Of a stretch of 64,000 nt of DNA, positions 17,489-26,363 are shown in pieces (position 1 is the stretch's first letter; every line of letters begins with the position of its first letter). The notes under the pieces are model-generated. The model was not told the origin of the DNA. It saw nothing but the letters and a program-made list of their open reading frames with translations, and ran no database searches. The translations under genes and the position numbers were made by a program. This stretch comes from Marinobacter sp. LV10R510-11A (GTDB lineage Bacteria > Pseudomonadota > Gammaproteobacteria > Pseudomonadales > Oleiphilaceae): assembly GCF_900215155.1 (NCBI RefSeq), contig NZ_LT907980.1:3100001-3164000 (forward strand). Direction: 5' to 3'.

Positions 17489-18677
17489 GCCAAACTTCGG
17501 GGCGGGGCACGAAGAACACGAATATCAGGCCGAAGGCCAGTGCTCCCACTCCGATACTAAAGGCGGAGGCCAGGGAACCACCGGCATCGAGCCATTGTTT
17601 GGTCAGCCACGGACCAACCATTTGGGTGAAGCCGTAGAGCGCAACCATGGCGGCAGACAGCCGCGGCCCCTGGTGCGGGTGCAGAGCGCGGGCAACGCGC
17701 TGGGTAAGTAACACTGTGCCAAGGAAGGTGCTGCCCACCAGAGCAGCGCACAGCATTAGGCCGATAGTGCCGGGCCAGAGCACGGCGGCCAACACGCCTG
17801 CCAGTTGAATCAGAAAGTTCAGTTTCAGTGCGGGAAGGTCGCCCATTTTTGTGCCTAGCCGATTCCACACCCAGGCAGCCGGGATAGTACACAGGGCAAC
17901 AATGACCCAAGTTCCATCAAGCAACCAGTGACCCGCTGCAAGCTCCATTTTTGCCAACAGGGGCAGAAATGTAAGGGGCAGAATGTAGCCTAACCCGGCA
18001 CCGCCGTACGACAGGAACAGAGGAATACTGGCACGGTCGAATAGGGGGGTTGTGGCTACGGCCTTGCCGTCACTACCGCGCGCCTCATCCGGCAACTCCA
18101 GCTGAGACAACCTGCGCGCGCTCCATACCGCAAGCGGAATGGAGAGCAGGGCCGCTGGCCACCAGCGCTCGGCGCCCTCCAGCCAGTCGGCACTACCGGT
18201 GACCAGCCCGCTGGATACCAACAAACCCAAGCCCACGCCTATATACACCAGCCCGCTCATACTGGCCCTGTTGCGCAGCACCAACCACTCGAGAATCAAC
18301 GCCGGCGCCTGTACGAAAATCACCCCGTTAGCGACCCCGTTCAGCCAGCGGCTGGCAGAGATAGCAGTGAGGTTGTCCGTTTGAGTAACCAGCAGAGCGG
18401 TAACGACATGAACTGCCAGAAACGCCGGCAGCATTACGCGGATCTGACTAACCCTGTGCCAGCGGATAGCCAGAATGGCACCCATAAGGTAACCAAGGTA
18501 GTTCCAGGTAGCGACCGCCGCACCCTCCGGCGCAGTGAACTGACCGTCGTCTACTAGATAGGGCAACAGCGGGGTGTAGATAAAACGGCCGAGCCCGTGC
18601 ACAACCATCAGCATAATGGCACCAGCGGCCAGGACGCTAAAGAGCTCTTTCGGGGTTGTGCTGTTCTGTTGGTACAT
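17463..18677 (-). CDS. MFS transporter, YbfB/YjiJ type
   Basis: 404 residues with about 12 hydrophobic segments. The N-terminus (GLGRFIYTPLLPYLV) and the pair of halves are characteristic of the YbfB/YjiJ group of uncharacterised major facilitator proteins. The gene overlaps hrpB by 26 bases on the same strand, so the two are likely co-transcribed. The substrate is unknown. Confidence 0.8.
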   Translation of the reverse strand: MYQQNSTTPKELFSVLAAGAIMLMVVHGLGRFIYTPLLPYLVDDGQFTAPEGAAVATWNYLGYLMGAILAIRWHRVSQIRVMLPAFLAVHVVTALLVTQTDNLTAISASRWLNGVANGVIFVQAPALILEWLVLRNRASMSGLVYIGVGLGLLVSSGLVTGSADWLEGAERWWPAALLSIPLAVWSARRLSQLELPDEARGSDGKAVATTPLFDRASIPLFLSYGGAGLGYILPLTFLPLLAKMELAAGHWLLDGTWVIVALCTIPAAWVWNRLGTKMGDLPALKLNFLIQLAGVLAAVLWPGTIGLMLCAALVGSTFLGTVLLTQRVARALHPHQGPRLSAAMVALYGFTQMVGPWLTKQWLDAGGSLASAFSIGVGALAFGLIFVFFVPRPEVWHARTLRFD

Positions 18678-18774
18678 GCTGTGGGTTCCGGCGAGTGTAT
18701 TTTCAGCCGGGCAGTCTATGCGAGTCCCGCCGCCATGTCAGTTTGACCTTAGCAGAGCAGCCCGCTAAACCCTA

Positions 18775-19440
18775 TTAAGAGCGAGTTTTCTCGCGATTGG
18801 CTTTGGTCCATTCATAAATGCGCTCAAAAGCCTCGGCCATCTCCTCCGGGTGATGAGGCGGCTGAATAAGTGCCGCCAACTCGCCATCCGGGTTCAGCAA
18901 TGCAAAATGCCCGCTGTGATCTACCAGCAGCTCGCCATCTACCTGACGGTGCACGAAAACCGCACTCAGGCTCGTGGTCAGCTTTCGCAGTGTTTCCAAG
19001 TCTCCGGTCAGGCCGTGGAAGTTCTCACCAAAAAATGCAGTGTAGTCTTTGAGCTTTCCTGGCGTGTCGTGCTCCGGATCGGCGGTGACAAGTAGATAAT
19101 CCGGCTGCGGCAGCTCATTCGACAGCAATTTATCGGTACGTCGCAGGTTGGCCATCGCCGCTGGACAAACATCCGGGCAGTTGGTGTAGCCCACAAACGC
19201 GAACGTCCACCGGCCCCGGAGGCTTTCCCGGGTTACGGTTTCGCCATTTTCGTTGGTTAGCGTGAACTCTGCCAGAGGCCGTGGCTGGTCATAAACATAG
19301 GTGTTCATCTCAGCCAAATCTGGAGCAGGTTCAGGCTCCACGTTGCCCACCTGAAACACTTGGCGCCCAACGACCAAACCAAAAACCAGAACCACGGCCA
19401 ATACAAGAACAACCAACGTTATTTGAACTGAGCGATTCAT
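18775..19440 (-). CDS. SCO1/SenC family copper chaperone
   Basis: 221 residues with one N-terminal membrane anchor (about residues 8-28) and a periplasmic thioredoxin-like domain. The copper ligands are visible: CPDVCP (about residues 88-93) and the downstream histidine in VDHSGHFALL. SCO proteins deliver copper to, or reduce, the CuA site of cytochrome c oxidase subunit II. It is the last gene of the leftward oxidase cluster, 56 bases after ctaB. Confidence 0.92.
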   Translation of the reverse strand: MNRSVQITLVVLVLAVVLVFGLVVGRQVFQVGNVEPEPAPDLAEMNTYVYDQPRPLAEFTLTNENGETVTRESLRGRWTFAFVGYTNCPDVCPAAMANLRRTDKLLSNELPQPDYLLVTADPEHDTPGKLKDYTAFFGENFHGLTGDLETLRKLTTSLSAVFVHRQVDGELLVDHSGHFALLNPDGELAALIQPPHHPEEMAEAFERIYEWTKANREKTRS

Positions 19441-19496
19441 TGTGACTCCAACTTAGCTTTCTCCGTTTATACACAGTGTCCAGAGGAGGGTAAGTG

Positions 19497-20417
19497 TTAG
19501 AAAAACACGTAGTGGTCTACGAGGAGTATCACAAACAGCGCCATTAGGTAAGTGATGGAGTATTTGAAGGTGTTTAGCGCTACTCGGCGGTCGTCGCCTT
19601 TCAGCAACCGAATAGCGTAGTGGAGGAAGCGCAGACCGAGTACCAAAGCACCCGCCAAGTAAATCCAGCCGGACATGCCTGTGACAAAGGGTAGCAGGCT
19701 TACCGCCAGCAAAATTAGGGTGTACAGCAGGATGTGAAGTTCGGTGTATTTGTTCCCGTGGGTGACGGGCAGCATGGGAATGCCTGCCTTCGCATATTCT
19801 TCTTTGCGGTGAATGGCCAGCGCCCAGAAGTGCGGCGGGGTCCAGGCGAAAATAATCAGCACCAGCAATAAAGCATGGCCATCAACTTGGCCGGTTACGG
19901 CTGTCCAGCCCAGTAAAGGTGGCATGGCGCCAGCGAGGCCACCGATGGTGATATTTTGGGGCGTTGCCCGTTTTAGGAACAAGGTGTAAACGCCGGCATA
20001 ACCCACCAGAGAGGCTAGAGTGAGCCATGCGGTTAGATGATTTACCTGCCACATCAACACGAACATGCCAACACTAGCTAGCAGTACGGCAAACACGATC
20101 GCTTCTACCGAGGAGATCTTGCCGGTGGCCACCGGCCGCTTACGGGTGCGTGCCATCACGGTATCAATCTTCTGATCGACAACGTGGTTGACCACGGCTG
20201 CGGCGCCGGCAAGGAAGGCGATGCCCATGTTGCCCCAGATCAGCACACCCAAGCCGGGTAAACCGGTGGTGGCCAGTAGCATGCCGATGACCGATGTTAG
20301 GATCATCAAGGCCACAACTTTGGGCTTGGTCAGCTCCAAGTAATCCCGCCATGAAATCGAACGGGCGGATTGGCTGGAAGCTCCCTGGGCCGGCAGTACG
20401 TCCACTTGCTCACTCAT
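19497..20417 (-). CDS. ctaB: Protohaem IX farnesyltransferase (haem O synthase)
   Basis: 306 residues, polytopic. The UbiA-type motif VNHVVDQKIDTVMARTRKRP (about residues 76-95) carries the two Asp-rich ligands for farnesyl diphosphate. The enzyme converts haem B to haem O in the inner membrane; ctaA next door then makes haem A for the aa3 oxidase. The ATG overlaps the ctaA stop (ATGA), so the pair is translationally coupled. Confidence 0.95.
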   Translation of the reverse strand: MSEQVDVLPAQGASSQSARSISWRDYLELTKPKVVALMILTSVIGMLLATTGLPGLGVLIWGNMGIAFLAGAAAVVNHVVDQKIDTVMARTRKRPVATGKISSVEAIVFAVLLASVGMFVLMWQVNHLTAWLTLASLVGYAGVYTLFLKRATPQNITIGGLAGAMPPLLGWTAVTGQVDGHALLLVLIIFAWTPPHFWALAIHRKEEYAKAGIPMLPVTHGNKYTELHILLYTLILLAVSLLPFVTGMSGWIYLAGALVLGLRFLHYAIRLLKGDDRRVALNTFKYSITYLMALFVILLVDHYVFF

Positions 20418-21547
20418 GCCGTAACCTCCTGATGCATCGTTGTTGTGTGTGTTGCGATTGAAGTTTGCGTCTGTGGCAGCAGATGGTGCCGCCAGATCAA
20501 GTAAATCATCGACAGCAGCAGCCCGGCGCCCATGGCGTTGTGGGCCACTGCAATCGGCAGGGGAATATAGAACAGCACGTTGGCGAGCCCGAGCGCAATT
20601 TGTGCTGCCAGCGCGGCAGCAACCAGCCGCACCGGGCCGTGTAATTCCCTGCTAGGGCTTCGGCGCCAGATCAATACCAGTAGAATACTGAAATAGGCCA
20701 GTGTTACTAGAGCACCTACCCTGTGGGTTACGTGTATCGCTACCCGGCCATCCGCCGTGAGTTGCCCGCCCAGATAGTTAGGGCCGACATGCTGAGTGAT
20801 ATCAAAGCCATGCTGGAAATCCATGCCTTCTGGCCACCATTGGCCTTGGCAGGTTGGCAAATCTGGGCAGGCGACGGCAGCATAGTTCGCGGCGGTCCAG
20901 GCTCCTAGGGCAATCTGCAAAATAATGAGTAACAAACCGCCGTAAAGCCAAGGGCGAAAACTGGCGAGGCTGGAAGCCGGTTCGGCGGGCATTGGCTGTA
21001 CTTGTCGCGCTGAACTCGCAGAAATAGCCTGCGCTGCCGAGAACTTTCGTAGCCGGAGTGTCAGCAGGGTAAGTAGGCTAATCGTCGTAAAACCCCCGAG
21101 AAGGTGCAGAGCAACCACTTGGGGCCAGAGTTTTAGGGTGACCGTCCACATGCCGAAGGCACCCTGAAGCAGAATAAAGCCGGCAATAAAAAGCGGGAGT
21201 TTGAAGGGCACGCCGCTGCGGCGCCGCCTCACTGCGGTGGCAGCCAAGCCGAACACCACCAACCCCAGCGCGCCGGCAGCGTAGCGGTGAATCATTTCTG
21301 GCCAGCCTTTGGCCACGTCCACCGGCGTATCCGGGAACCGTGCATTGGCTATGGCAATGTGCGACTCGCTCTGGGGCACGGACATAAACCCGTAACACCC
21401 GGGCCAATCGGGGCAGCCCAGCCCTGCATCAACCAGCCGTGTCCAAGCGCCCAGCATGATAACCACAACGGCTAGAACCACTGAGAATGTCGCCCAGTTC
21501 ATCATGGCTCTGGTTTTTGGCCGGCTGTCGGTGAACGGATGGTTCAA
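20414..21547 (-). CDS. ctaA: Haem A synthase (COX15/CtaA)
   Basis: 377 residues with about eight membrane segments. The conserved GAWTRLVDAGLGCPDWPGCYG, the haem-ligand histidines (EMIHRYAAG, VALHLLGG, HVTHRVGAL, VAHNAMGAG) and a second Cys pair (CPDLPTC) match bacterial COX15. It oxidises the methyl group of haem O to formyl, giving haem A. The gene is directly followed by ctaB. Confidence 0.94.
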   Translation of the reverse strand: MNHPFTDSRPKTRAMMNWATFSVVLAVVVIMLGAWTRLVDAGLGCPDWPGCYGFMSVPQSESHIAIANARFPDTPVDVAKGWPEMIHRYAAGALGLVVFGLAATAVRRRRSGVPFKLPLFIAGFILLQGAFGMWTVTLKLWPQVVALHLLGGFTTISLLTLLTLRLRKFSAAQAISASSARQVQPMPAEPASSLASFRPWLYGGLLLIILQIALGAWTAANYAAVACPDLPTCQGQWWPEGMDFQHGFDITQHVGPNYLGGQLTADGRVAIHVTHRVGALVTLAYFSILLVLIWRRSPSRELHGPVRLVAAALAAQIALGLANVLFYIPLPIAVAHNAMGAGLLLSMIYLIWRHHLLPQTQTSIATHTTTMHQEVTA

Positions 21548-21569
21548 GACTACTCCTCCGGGTTGGCCT

Positions 21570-22220
21570 TCAGCCCACCAGTGACAATTTGAGCAGGTGT
21601 TTCAGATCCTCGAGTATGTCCTTGCCAGTATTCCCCGGTCCAAAGTGCATCATCACGTTCCCAAACGGATCGACAAGCATGATGCGCGGCTCTTTTTCCG
21701 GATTAATTCCCGTGGGCCAGGCCGGCGTTGTGCCAGCGGCTGGCACCAGGCGCTCCATCAGCGGGTATTCCGTGGGCCAGCGGGCTGCCAGATCGCCGGT
21801 AATACTACCCAGCACAGCGGCTCTGGAAACACGATTGGCGTTTTTGCCCAGCGCAACGTTAGCTTGTCGGGCTAGGTAGAGCAGCTCTTCACAGCGGCTG
21901 TCGCACTCGCCGGCCGCGACCACGAGCAGCCACTGGGGATCCGTCTGGCCGGCACTGAAGCGTTTTGCCAACGGTTCATCTGAAAGTGTCTCAAGGTTCA
22001 GTGCAGCCACGGGCACAGTCGGTGCGATCAGCGCACCCTGGTTGGTGTGGCCGGCAGGGTTCATCCAGCCGGTATAGAACATTATAGTGGCCAGAATCAT
22101 CGGCCCAAAGCCAAGGGCAAAAAGGAGAAAAGCGGTACGCCGGCCTTTGCGTGCCTGTTCGGGCGTGGGGCCGCCTGCCTTTTCCTGATGCGATACTCGG
22201 TTAGCCGTTATCATCGTCAT
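21570..22220 (-). CDS. Membrane-anchored thioredoxin-like protein of the oxidase cluster
   Basis: 216 residues with one N-terminal transmembrane segment (FLLFALGFGPMILATIMFYTG). The rest is likely periplasmic and resembles a degraded SCO/thioredoxin fold (WLLVVAAGECDSRCEELLYLARQ, then IMLVDPFGNVMMHFGPG). Its CDSRC could be a metal or disulfide site. The start overlaps the surf1 stop by 20 bases. Genes like this lie between surf1 and ctaA in pseudomonads; a role in oxidase assembly is inferred from position. Confidence 0.75.
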   Translation of the reverse strand: MTMITANRVSHQEKAGGPTPEQARKGRRTAFLLFALGFGPMILATIMFYTGWMNPAGHTNQGALIAPTVPVAALNLETLSDEPLAKRFSAGQTDPQWLLVVAAGECDSRCEELLYLARQANVALGKNANRVSRAAVLGSITGDLAARWPTEYPLMERLVPAAGTTPAWPTGINPEKEPRIMLVDPFGNVMMHFGPGNTGKDILEDLKHLLKLSLVG

Positions 22221-22938
22221 TATTGGATCCTGTCTTCCGATAGCTCGCTACTACACTCAATATACTCAGCACCACAGCAAGCGCAAACCATTGAGTCGCA
22301 TATCCGTAATGGGTTTGCGGCCCCATCAAATCCGGTTTCCAGTCAGCACGGTAAGCTCCTGGCTGCTCACTGTCTTGTAGCCGGATAACAGCTCCTGGCA
22401 GCTCCGCAATCTCAGCTACCGCAACTGATCGGGAAAGCATCTGCACCCGCCTAGGCCAACCTTCTGCCGGCGCGGATTTATTGGACAGGACCGGTGGTTC
22501 CGGGTACTGGCCTATCCGGCCAGTCAGGCTGAACACTCCCTCAGGGGGATTCACGTTCGGCAGTTCGTTTCTTGTTCTAGGCGCCGCAATCCAGCCTCTG
22601 TTGACTATTACCGGCGGCCCTTGAAGCGGGTGAAGTTCCGTTAGCACCTCGTAGCCGGCGAAGCCATCACGGGTGCGGTTATCCAGCAACCAACTGCGAT
22701 CACCAAAAAGCCCTGTAACCGTAACCGGCCTACCGATATCCAGCCCACTGGCCACTTGTTCCGGCCAGTTGAGGTCTTGAGCCTCTTGCTGCCACTGATC
22801 CAGGACGACCTGTTTTTCTTCCGCCCGGCTCAGCTGCCAGATACCCAAGGCGATCAATAGCGGAAAAAAGACGCCTGTAAAGACCATTAATCGCCAGTCT
22901 ACATGCCATTGCCGAGGGTTTTTCTTCACATCAGTCAT
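22201..22938 (-). CDS. SURF1 family oxidase assembly protein
   Basis: 245 residues. Two membrane helices bracket a periplasmic domain: one near residues 15-33 (MVFTGVFFPLLIALGIWQL) and one near the C-terminus (FALAVVLSILSVVASY). Between them lie GDRSWLLDNR, GYEVLTEL and VNRGWIAAP, which are SURF1 signatures. SURF1 binds haem A and helps insert it in subunit I. It is in the leftward cluster, separated from ctaE by a small gene on the other strand. Confidence 0.92.
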   Translation of the reverse strand: MTDVKKNPRQWHVDWRLMVFTGVFFPLLIALGIWQLSRAEEKQVVLDQWQQEAQDLNWPEQVASGLDIGRPVTVTGLFGDRSWLLDNRTRDGFAGYEVLTELHPLQGPPVIVNRGWIAAPRTRNELPNVNPPEGVFSLTGRIGQYPEPPVLSNKSAPAEGWPRRVQMLSRSVAVAEIAELPGAVIRLQDSEQPGAYRADWKPDLMGPQTHYGYATQWFALAVVLSILSVVASYRKTGSNNDDDNG

Positions 22939-22992
22939 GGTCTGCTATAGTAAATCTGGCAGAAGCCAGAACAAAAACCAGAGAGATTTTTT

Positions 22993-23196
22993 ATGCTCAA
23001 AGCTCTTATCATTATTCTCATGCTCGCCGTTATAGCTAGCCTTTTCAGCGGTCTGTTTTTCCTCATCAGAGACGGCGGAAAAACCAACCGAGTGGTGAAT
23101 TCCCTCGCTGTTCGAGTAGCATTAAGCGTACTACTTCTGGCCGTTATTCTTCTATCTCTGTGGCAAGGGAGCCTGACACTGAACCCGACTCCCTGA
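22993..23196 (+). CDS. Twin-transmembrane protein, DUF2909 family
   Basis: 67 residues: two hydrophobic helices (LKALIIILMLAVIASLFSGL and VALSVLLLAVILLSLWQG) joined by a short charged loop (RDGGKTNRVVNSLAVR). This is the DUF2909 layout found beside cytochrome oxidase genes in pseudomonads. It is the only rightward gene inside the leftward oxidase cluster, its stop being 18 bases from the end of ctaE. Function is unknown; an accessory role for the oxidase is inferred from position. Confidence 0.82.
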   Translation: MLKALIIILMLAVIASLFSGLFFLIRDGGKTNRVVNSLAVRVALSVLLLAVILLSLWQGSLTLNPTP

Positions 23197-23214
23197 TAAC
23201 AAACCATCGTTGCA

Positions 23215-24102
23215 TCAGATGACATATACGAACACAAACAGACCCAGCCAAACCACATCTACAAAGTGCCAGTACCAGGAGGTTGCCTCAAATCCGAAGT
23301 GGCTTTCTGCTGTGAAATGCCCCTTGTGGATGCGTATCAGCATAATAATCAGCATTAATGTGCCCAGCATCACGTGAACACCGTGAAAGCCAGTAAGCAT
23401 AAAGAAGGTGCTGCCGTAGATACCGGACTGAAGCGTTAGATTAAGCTCCTGGTAGGCGTGCATGTACTCTTCGGCCTGCAGAAACAGAAATACCAGCGCC
23501 AGCAATATGGTGGCTCCCAGCCATAGCTTCGTTTTCTTCCGGTTGTCTGCTTTAAGCGCATGGTGCGCAACCGTTACGGTAAATGACGAAGTAACCAGCA
23601 GAATAGTGTTCACTAACGGCAAGCCCCAAGCTCCGATCACCGATTCCGGCGCGGGAAAGGCTTCTGGATCTGGGTTATTGATCAGCGGCCAGGTTGCCTG
23701 AAAACCTTCCCAGAGCATGTTGGAGCTGCCCCGGTCGCCCTCGCCCCCGAGCCAGGGCACAGCAAACACCCGGGCGTAGAAAAGTGCACCAAAAAACGCC
23801 GCAAAAAACATCATTTCCGAGAAAATAAACCAGCTCATGCCCCAACGGAACGAACGATCCATCTGTGGGCTGTAGAGCCCGCTTCGGCTCTCTTTGATAA
23901 CGCTACCAAACCAGCCAAACAGCATGTAAATCATGACCAATATGCCGGCTGAAAAGATCATCCAGGCGCCGCTCGTGCTCTCGCCCTGGTTGCCGTCGAC
24001 CATAATCGAGGCCGCGCCGAACAAGGTAACCCCTAGGCCCACCGTCGCAACAATAGGCCACTTGCTCTGTTCGGGAACGTAGTAATTCTGATAGTCCGCC
24101 AT
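23215..24102 (-). CDS. ctaE: Cytochrome c oxidase subunit III
   Basis: 295 residues starting MADYQNYYVPEQ, with GGAGA 7 bases upstream of ATG 24102; earlier in-frame starts overlap the ctaG stop and lack such a site. Seven membrane segments and FIFSEMMFFAAFFGALFYAR, HHALKADN, FHGVHVMLGT and SWYWHFVDVVWL are subunit III signatures. The protein stabilises the binuclear centre and proton uptake of the aa3 oxidase. Confidence 0.95.
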   Translation of the reverse strand: MADYQNYYVPEQSKWPIVATVGLGVTLFGAASIMVDGNQGESTSGAWMIFSAGILVMIYMLFGWFGSVIKESRSGLYSPQMDRSFRWGMSWFIFSEMMFFAAFFGALFYARVFAVPWLGGEGDRGSSNMLWEGFQATWPLINNPDPEAFPAPESVIGAWGLPLVNTILLVTSSFTVTVAHHALKADNRKKTKLWLGATILLALVFLFLQAEEYMHAYQELNLTLQSGIYGSTFFMLTGFHGVHVMLGTLMLIIMLIRIHKGHFTAESHFGFEATSWYWHFVDVVWLGLFVFVYVI

Positions 24103-24118
24103 AGCGATCTCCGATGGC

Positions 24119-24709
24119 TTATCCATTATTGATTGTTGTTGTATTTTCCGTAGCCGCTTGTGGCTCACCCTGATCATACAGCGTATAGGACAGCGTCAGT
24201 TTGCTGATGTAGCTGGGCAGATCCCGGTCCACAATAAAAACCAAAGGCATTTCTGTACTTTCGCCGGCCGCCAATGGTTGCTGGTTGAAGCAGAAACACT
24301 CTGTTTTATGGAAGTACAGGGTGCCCTCCGATGGCGACAGGCTCGGTACCGCTTGCCCCACCATATCCCGGTCAGTCGGGTTCTCAGCGTAGAAATTTAC
24401 GGTAATCGCCTCACCGGGATGAACCTCGACACTGCGCTCCACCGGGCGAAACCCCCAGGGCATATCCGGCCCGTTCTGCGCCAGAAACTGCACTTTAATG
24501 GTGCGACTCATATCTGGCGTCGTAAGCTCGGTCGATTCATAACGGCCACTGGTCTTGCCATTAATGCCGGTAATGTCACAGAAAACGTCATACAGAGGCA
24601 CCAATGCAAAACCGAAGGCAAACATACCTGCCACGCTGGCAACACACCAACTGACAACCCGCACATTACTTCGCGGGGGTGCGGATTTGTTTACCGGTTT
24701 CTCAGCCAT
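24119..24709 (-). CDS. ctaG: Cytochrome c oxidase assembly protein CtaG/Cox11
   Basis: 196 residues: one N-terminal membrane helix (VVSWCVASVAGMFAFGFALVP), the conserved PLYDVFCDITGINGKT just after it, and a periplasmic immunoglobulin-like domain with the copper-binding CFCF motif (HKTECFCFNQQPL). Cox11 delivers copper to the CuB site of subunit I. It lies between ctaD (13 bases) and ctaE. Confidence 0.94.
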   Translation of the reverse strand: MAEKPVNKSAPPRSNVRVVSWCVASVAGMFAFGFALVPLYDVFCDITGINGKTSGRYESTELTTPDMSRTIKVQFLAQNGPDMPWGFRPVERSVEVHPGEAITVNFYAENPTDRDMVGQAVPSLSPSEGTLYFHKTECFCFNQQPLAAGESTEMPLVFIVDRDLPSYISKLTLSYTLYDQGEPQAATENTTTINNG

Positions 24710-24722
24710 TTTCGCCAGCCTC

Positions 24723-26306
24723 CTATTTCACTTCAGGTGGTGTGGTAAATGTGTGATAAGGCGCCGGTGAAGGTATCTCCCATTCAAGCCCTTCTGCACC
24801 TTCCCAAGGCCGAGCAGGTGCTTTTTCACCGCCTCTGGCGCACTTCACAACAATGAAAAGGAACAGCAGCTGGGTCGAACCAAACATGAACGCTCCGATG
24901 CTCGATACCATATTGAAATCGGCAAACTGCAGAGCGTAATCCGGAATCCGGCGGGGCATCCCGGCAAGGCCCAGGAAGTGCATAGGGAAGAAGGCCAGGT
25001 TCATCCCGACGAACGACAACCAGAAATGGGTTTTGCCGAGAGTTTCGTCGTACATGTGGCCAGTCCATTTGGGCAGCCAATAATAGGCCGACGCAAAGAT
25101 GCCGAAGATAGCTCCGGGCACCAGCACATAATGGAAGTGAGCAACCACAAAGTAGGTGTCGTGATACTGGAAATCAGCCGGGGCAATCGCCAACATCAAG
25201 CCGGAGAAGCCGCCGATGCTAAACAGGATTACAAAGGCGATGGCAAACAGCATGGGCGTCTCAAACGTGAGCGACCCCCGGAACATAGTTGCCACCCAGT
25301 TGAACACCTTCACTCCTGTGGGTACGGCAATCAGAAGCGTGGCGTACATGAAGAATAACTGGCCGGCAACAGGTACCCCCACCGTAAACATGTGATGCGC
25401 CCATACCAGGAACGAGAGCAGCGCAATCGCACCTGTCGCGTAGACCATCGAGGAATAACCGAACAGCGGCTTGCGTGAAAACGTGGGAATAATCTGCGAT
25501 ACCGCCCCAAAGGCCGGGAGGATCATAATATAGACCTCCGGATGCCCAAAGAACCAGAACACATGCTGGAACAGAACCGGGTCTCCACCACCAGCGGCAT
25601 TAAAGAAGCTGGTACCAAAGTTGATGTCCATCAGCATCATGGTTAACACACCCGCCAGCACCGGCATTACAGCGATCAGCAGAAACGCCGTGATTAACCA
25701 GGTCCAGACAAACATGGGCATCTTCATCATGGTCATTCCCGGCGCCCGCAGGTTCAGAATCGTGGCGATCACGTTAATAGCGCCCATGATCGAAGACACG
25801 CCCATGATGTGGACAGCGAAGATAAAGAAGGTGGTGCTCGGAGGCCCGTATGTGGTGGACAGTGGCGCATAAAACGTCCAGCCGAAATTGGGCCCGCCGC
25901 CGTCCATGAACAAGGTTGAAATCAGAATTAGGGAAGCACAGGGCAGCAGCCAGAAGCTCCAGTTGTTCATCCGCGGCAGAGCCATGTCTGGCGCGCCAAT
26001 CATTAGCGGTATCATCCAGTTTGCCAGCCCAACGAACGCCGGCATAACCGCACCAAAAACCATAAGCAGTCCATGCATAGTGGTCATCTGGTTGAAAAAT
26101 TCCGGCTGAACGATCTGTAGCCCTGGCTGGAATAATTCTGCCCGAATAACCATCGCCATGGATCCGCCCAGGAGGAACATGGCGAAGCTGAATATCAGGT
26201 ACATGGTCCCGATATCTTTGTGGTTCGTGGTCAGCAGCCAACGGCTGATGCCGCTAGCCGGCCCGTGATGTTGATCCTGTGCGTGGGTATCTGCAACCGC
26301 ACTCAT
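24723..26306 (-). CDS. ctaD: Cytochrome c oxidase subunit I (aa3 type)
   Basis: 527 residues, 12 membrane segments. Metal-centre ligands are visible: MTTMHGLLMVF (haem a), GHPEVYIMILP (CuB His and cross-linked Tyr), WAHHMFTVG (CuB His pair) and HFHYVLVPG (haem ligands). The proton channels and length match aa3 oxidases. ATG 26306 is chosen for the G-rich site (GGGGG) upstream; a TTG at 26327 is also in frame. It follows ctaC after 57 bases. Confidence 0.96.
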   Translation of the reverse strand: MSAVADTHAQDQHHGPASGISRWLLTTNHKDIGTMYLIFSFAMFLLGGSMAMVIRAELFQPGLQIVQPEFFNQMTTMHGLLMVFGAVMPAFVGLANWMIPLMIGAPDMALPRMNNWSFWLLPCASLILISTLFMDGGGPNFGWTFYAPLSTTYGPPSTTFFIFAVHIMGVSSIMGAINVIATILNLRAPGMTMMKMPMFVWTWLITAFLLIAVMPVLAGVLTMMLMDINFGTSFFNAAGGGDPVLFQHVFWFFGHPEVYIMILPAFGAVSQIIPTFSRKPLFGYSSMVYATGAIALLSFLVWAHHMFTVGVPVAGQLFFMYATLLIAVPTGVKVFNWVATMFRGSLTFETPMLFAIAFVILFSIGGFSGLMLAIAPADFQYHDTYFVVAHFHYVLVPGAIFGIFASAYYWLPKWTGHMYDETLGKTHFWLSFVGMNLAFFPMHFLGLAGMPRRIPDYALQFADFNMVSSIGAFMFGSTQLLFLFIVVKCARGGEKAPARPWEGAEGLEWEIPSPAPYHTFTTPPEVK

Positions 26307-26363
26307 GAAAACCCCCGTTACCGCCAATTATTGTGGCTGGTGATATCTGTTATCTGGCGTAGA

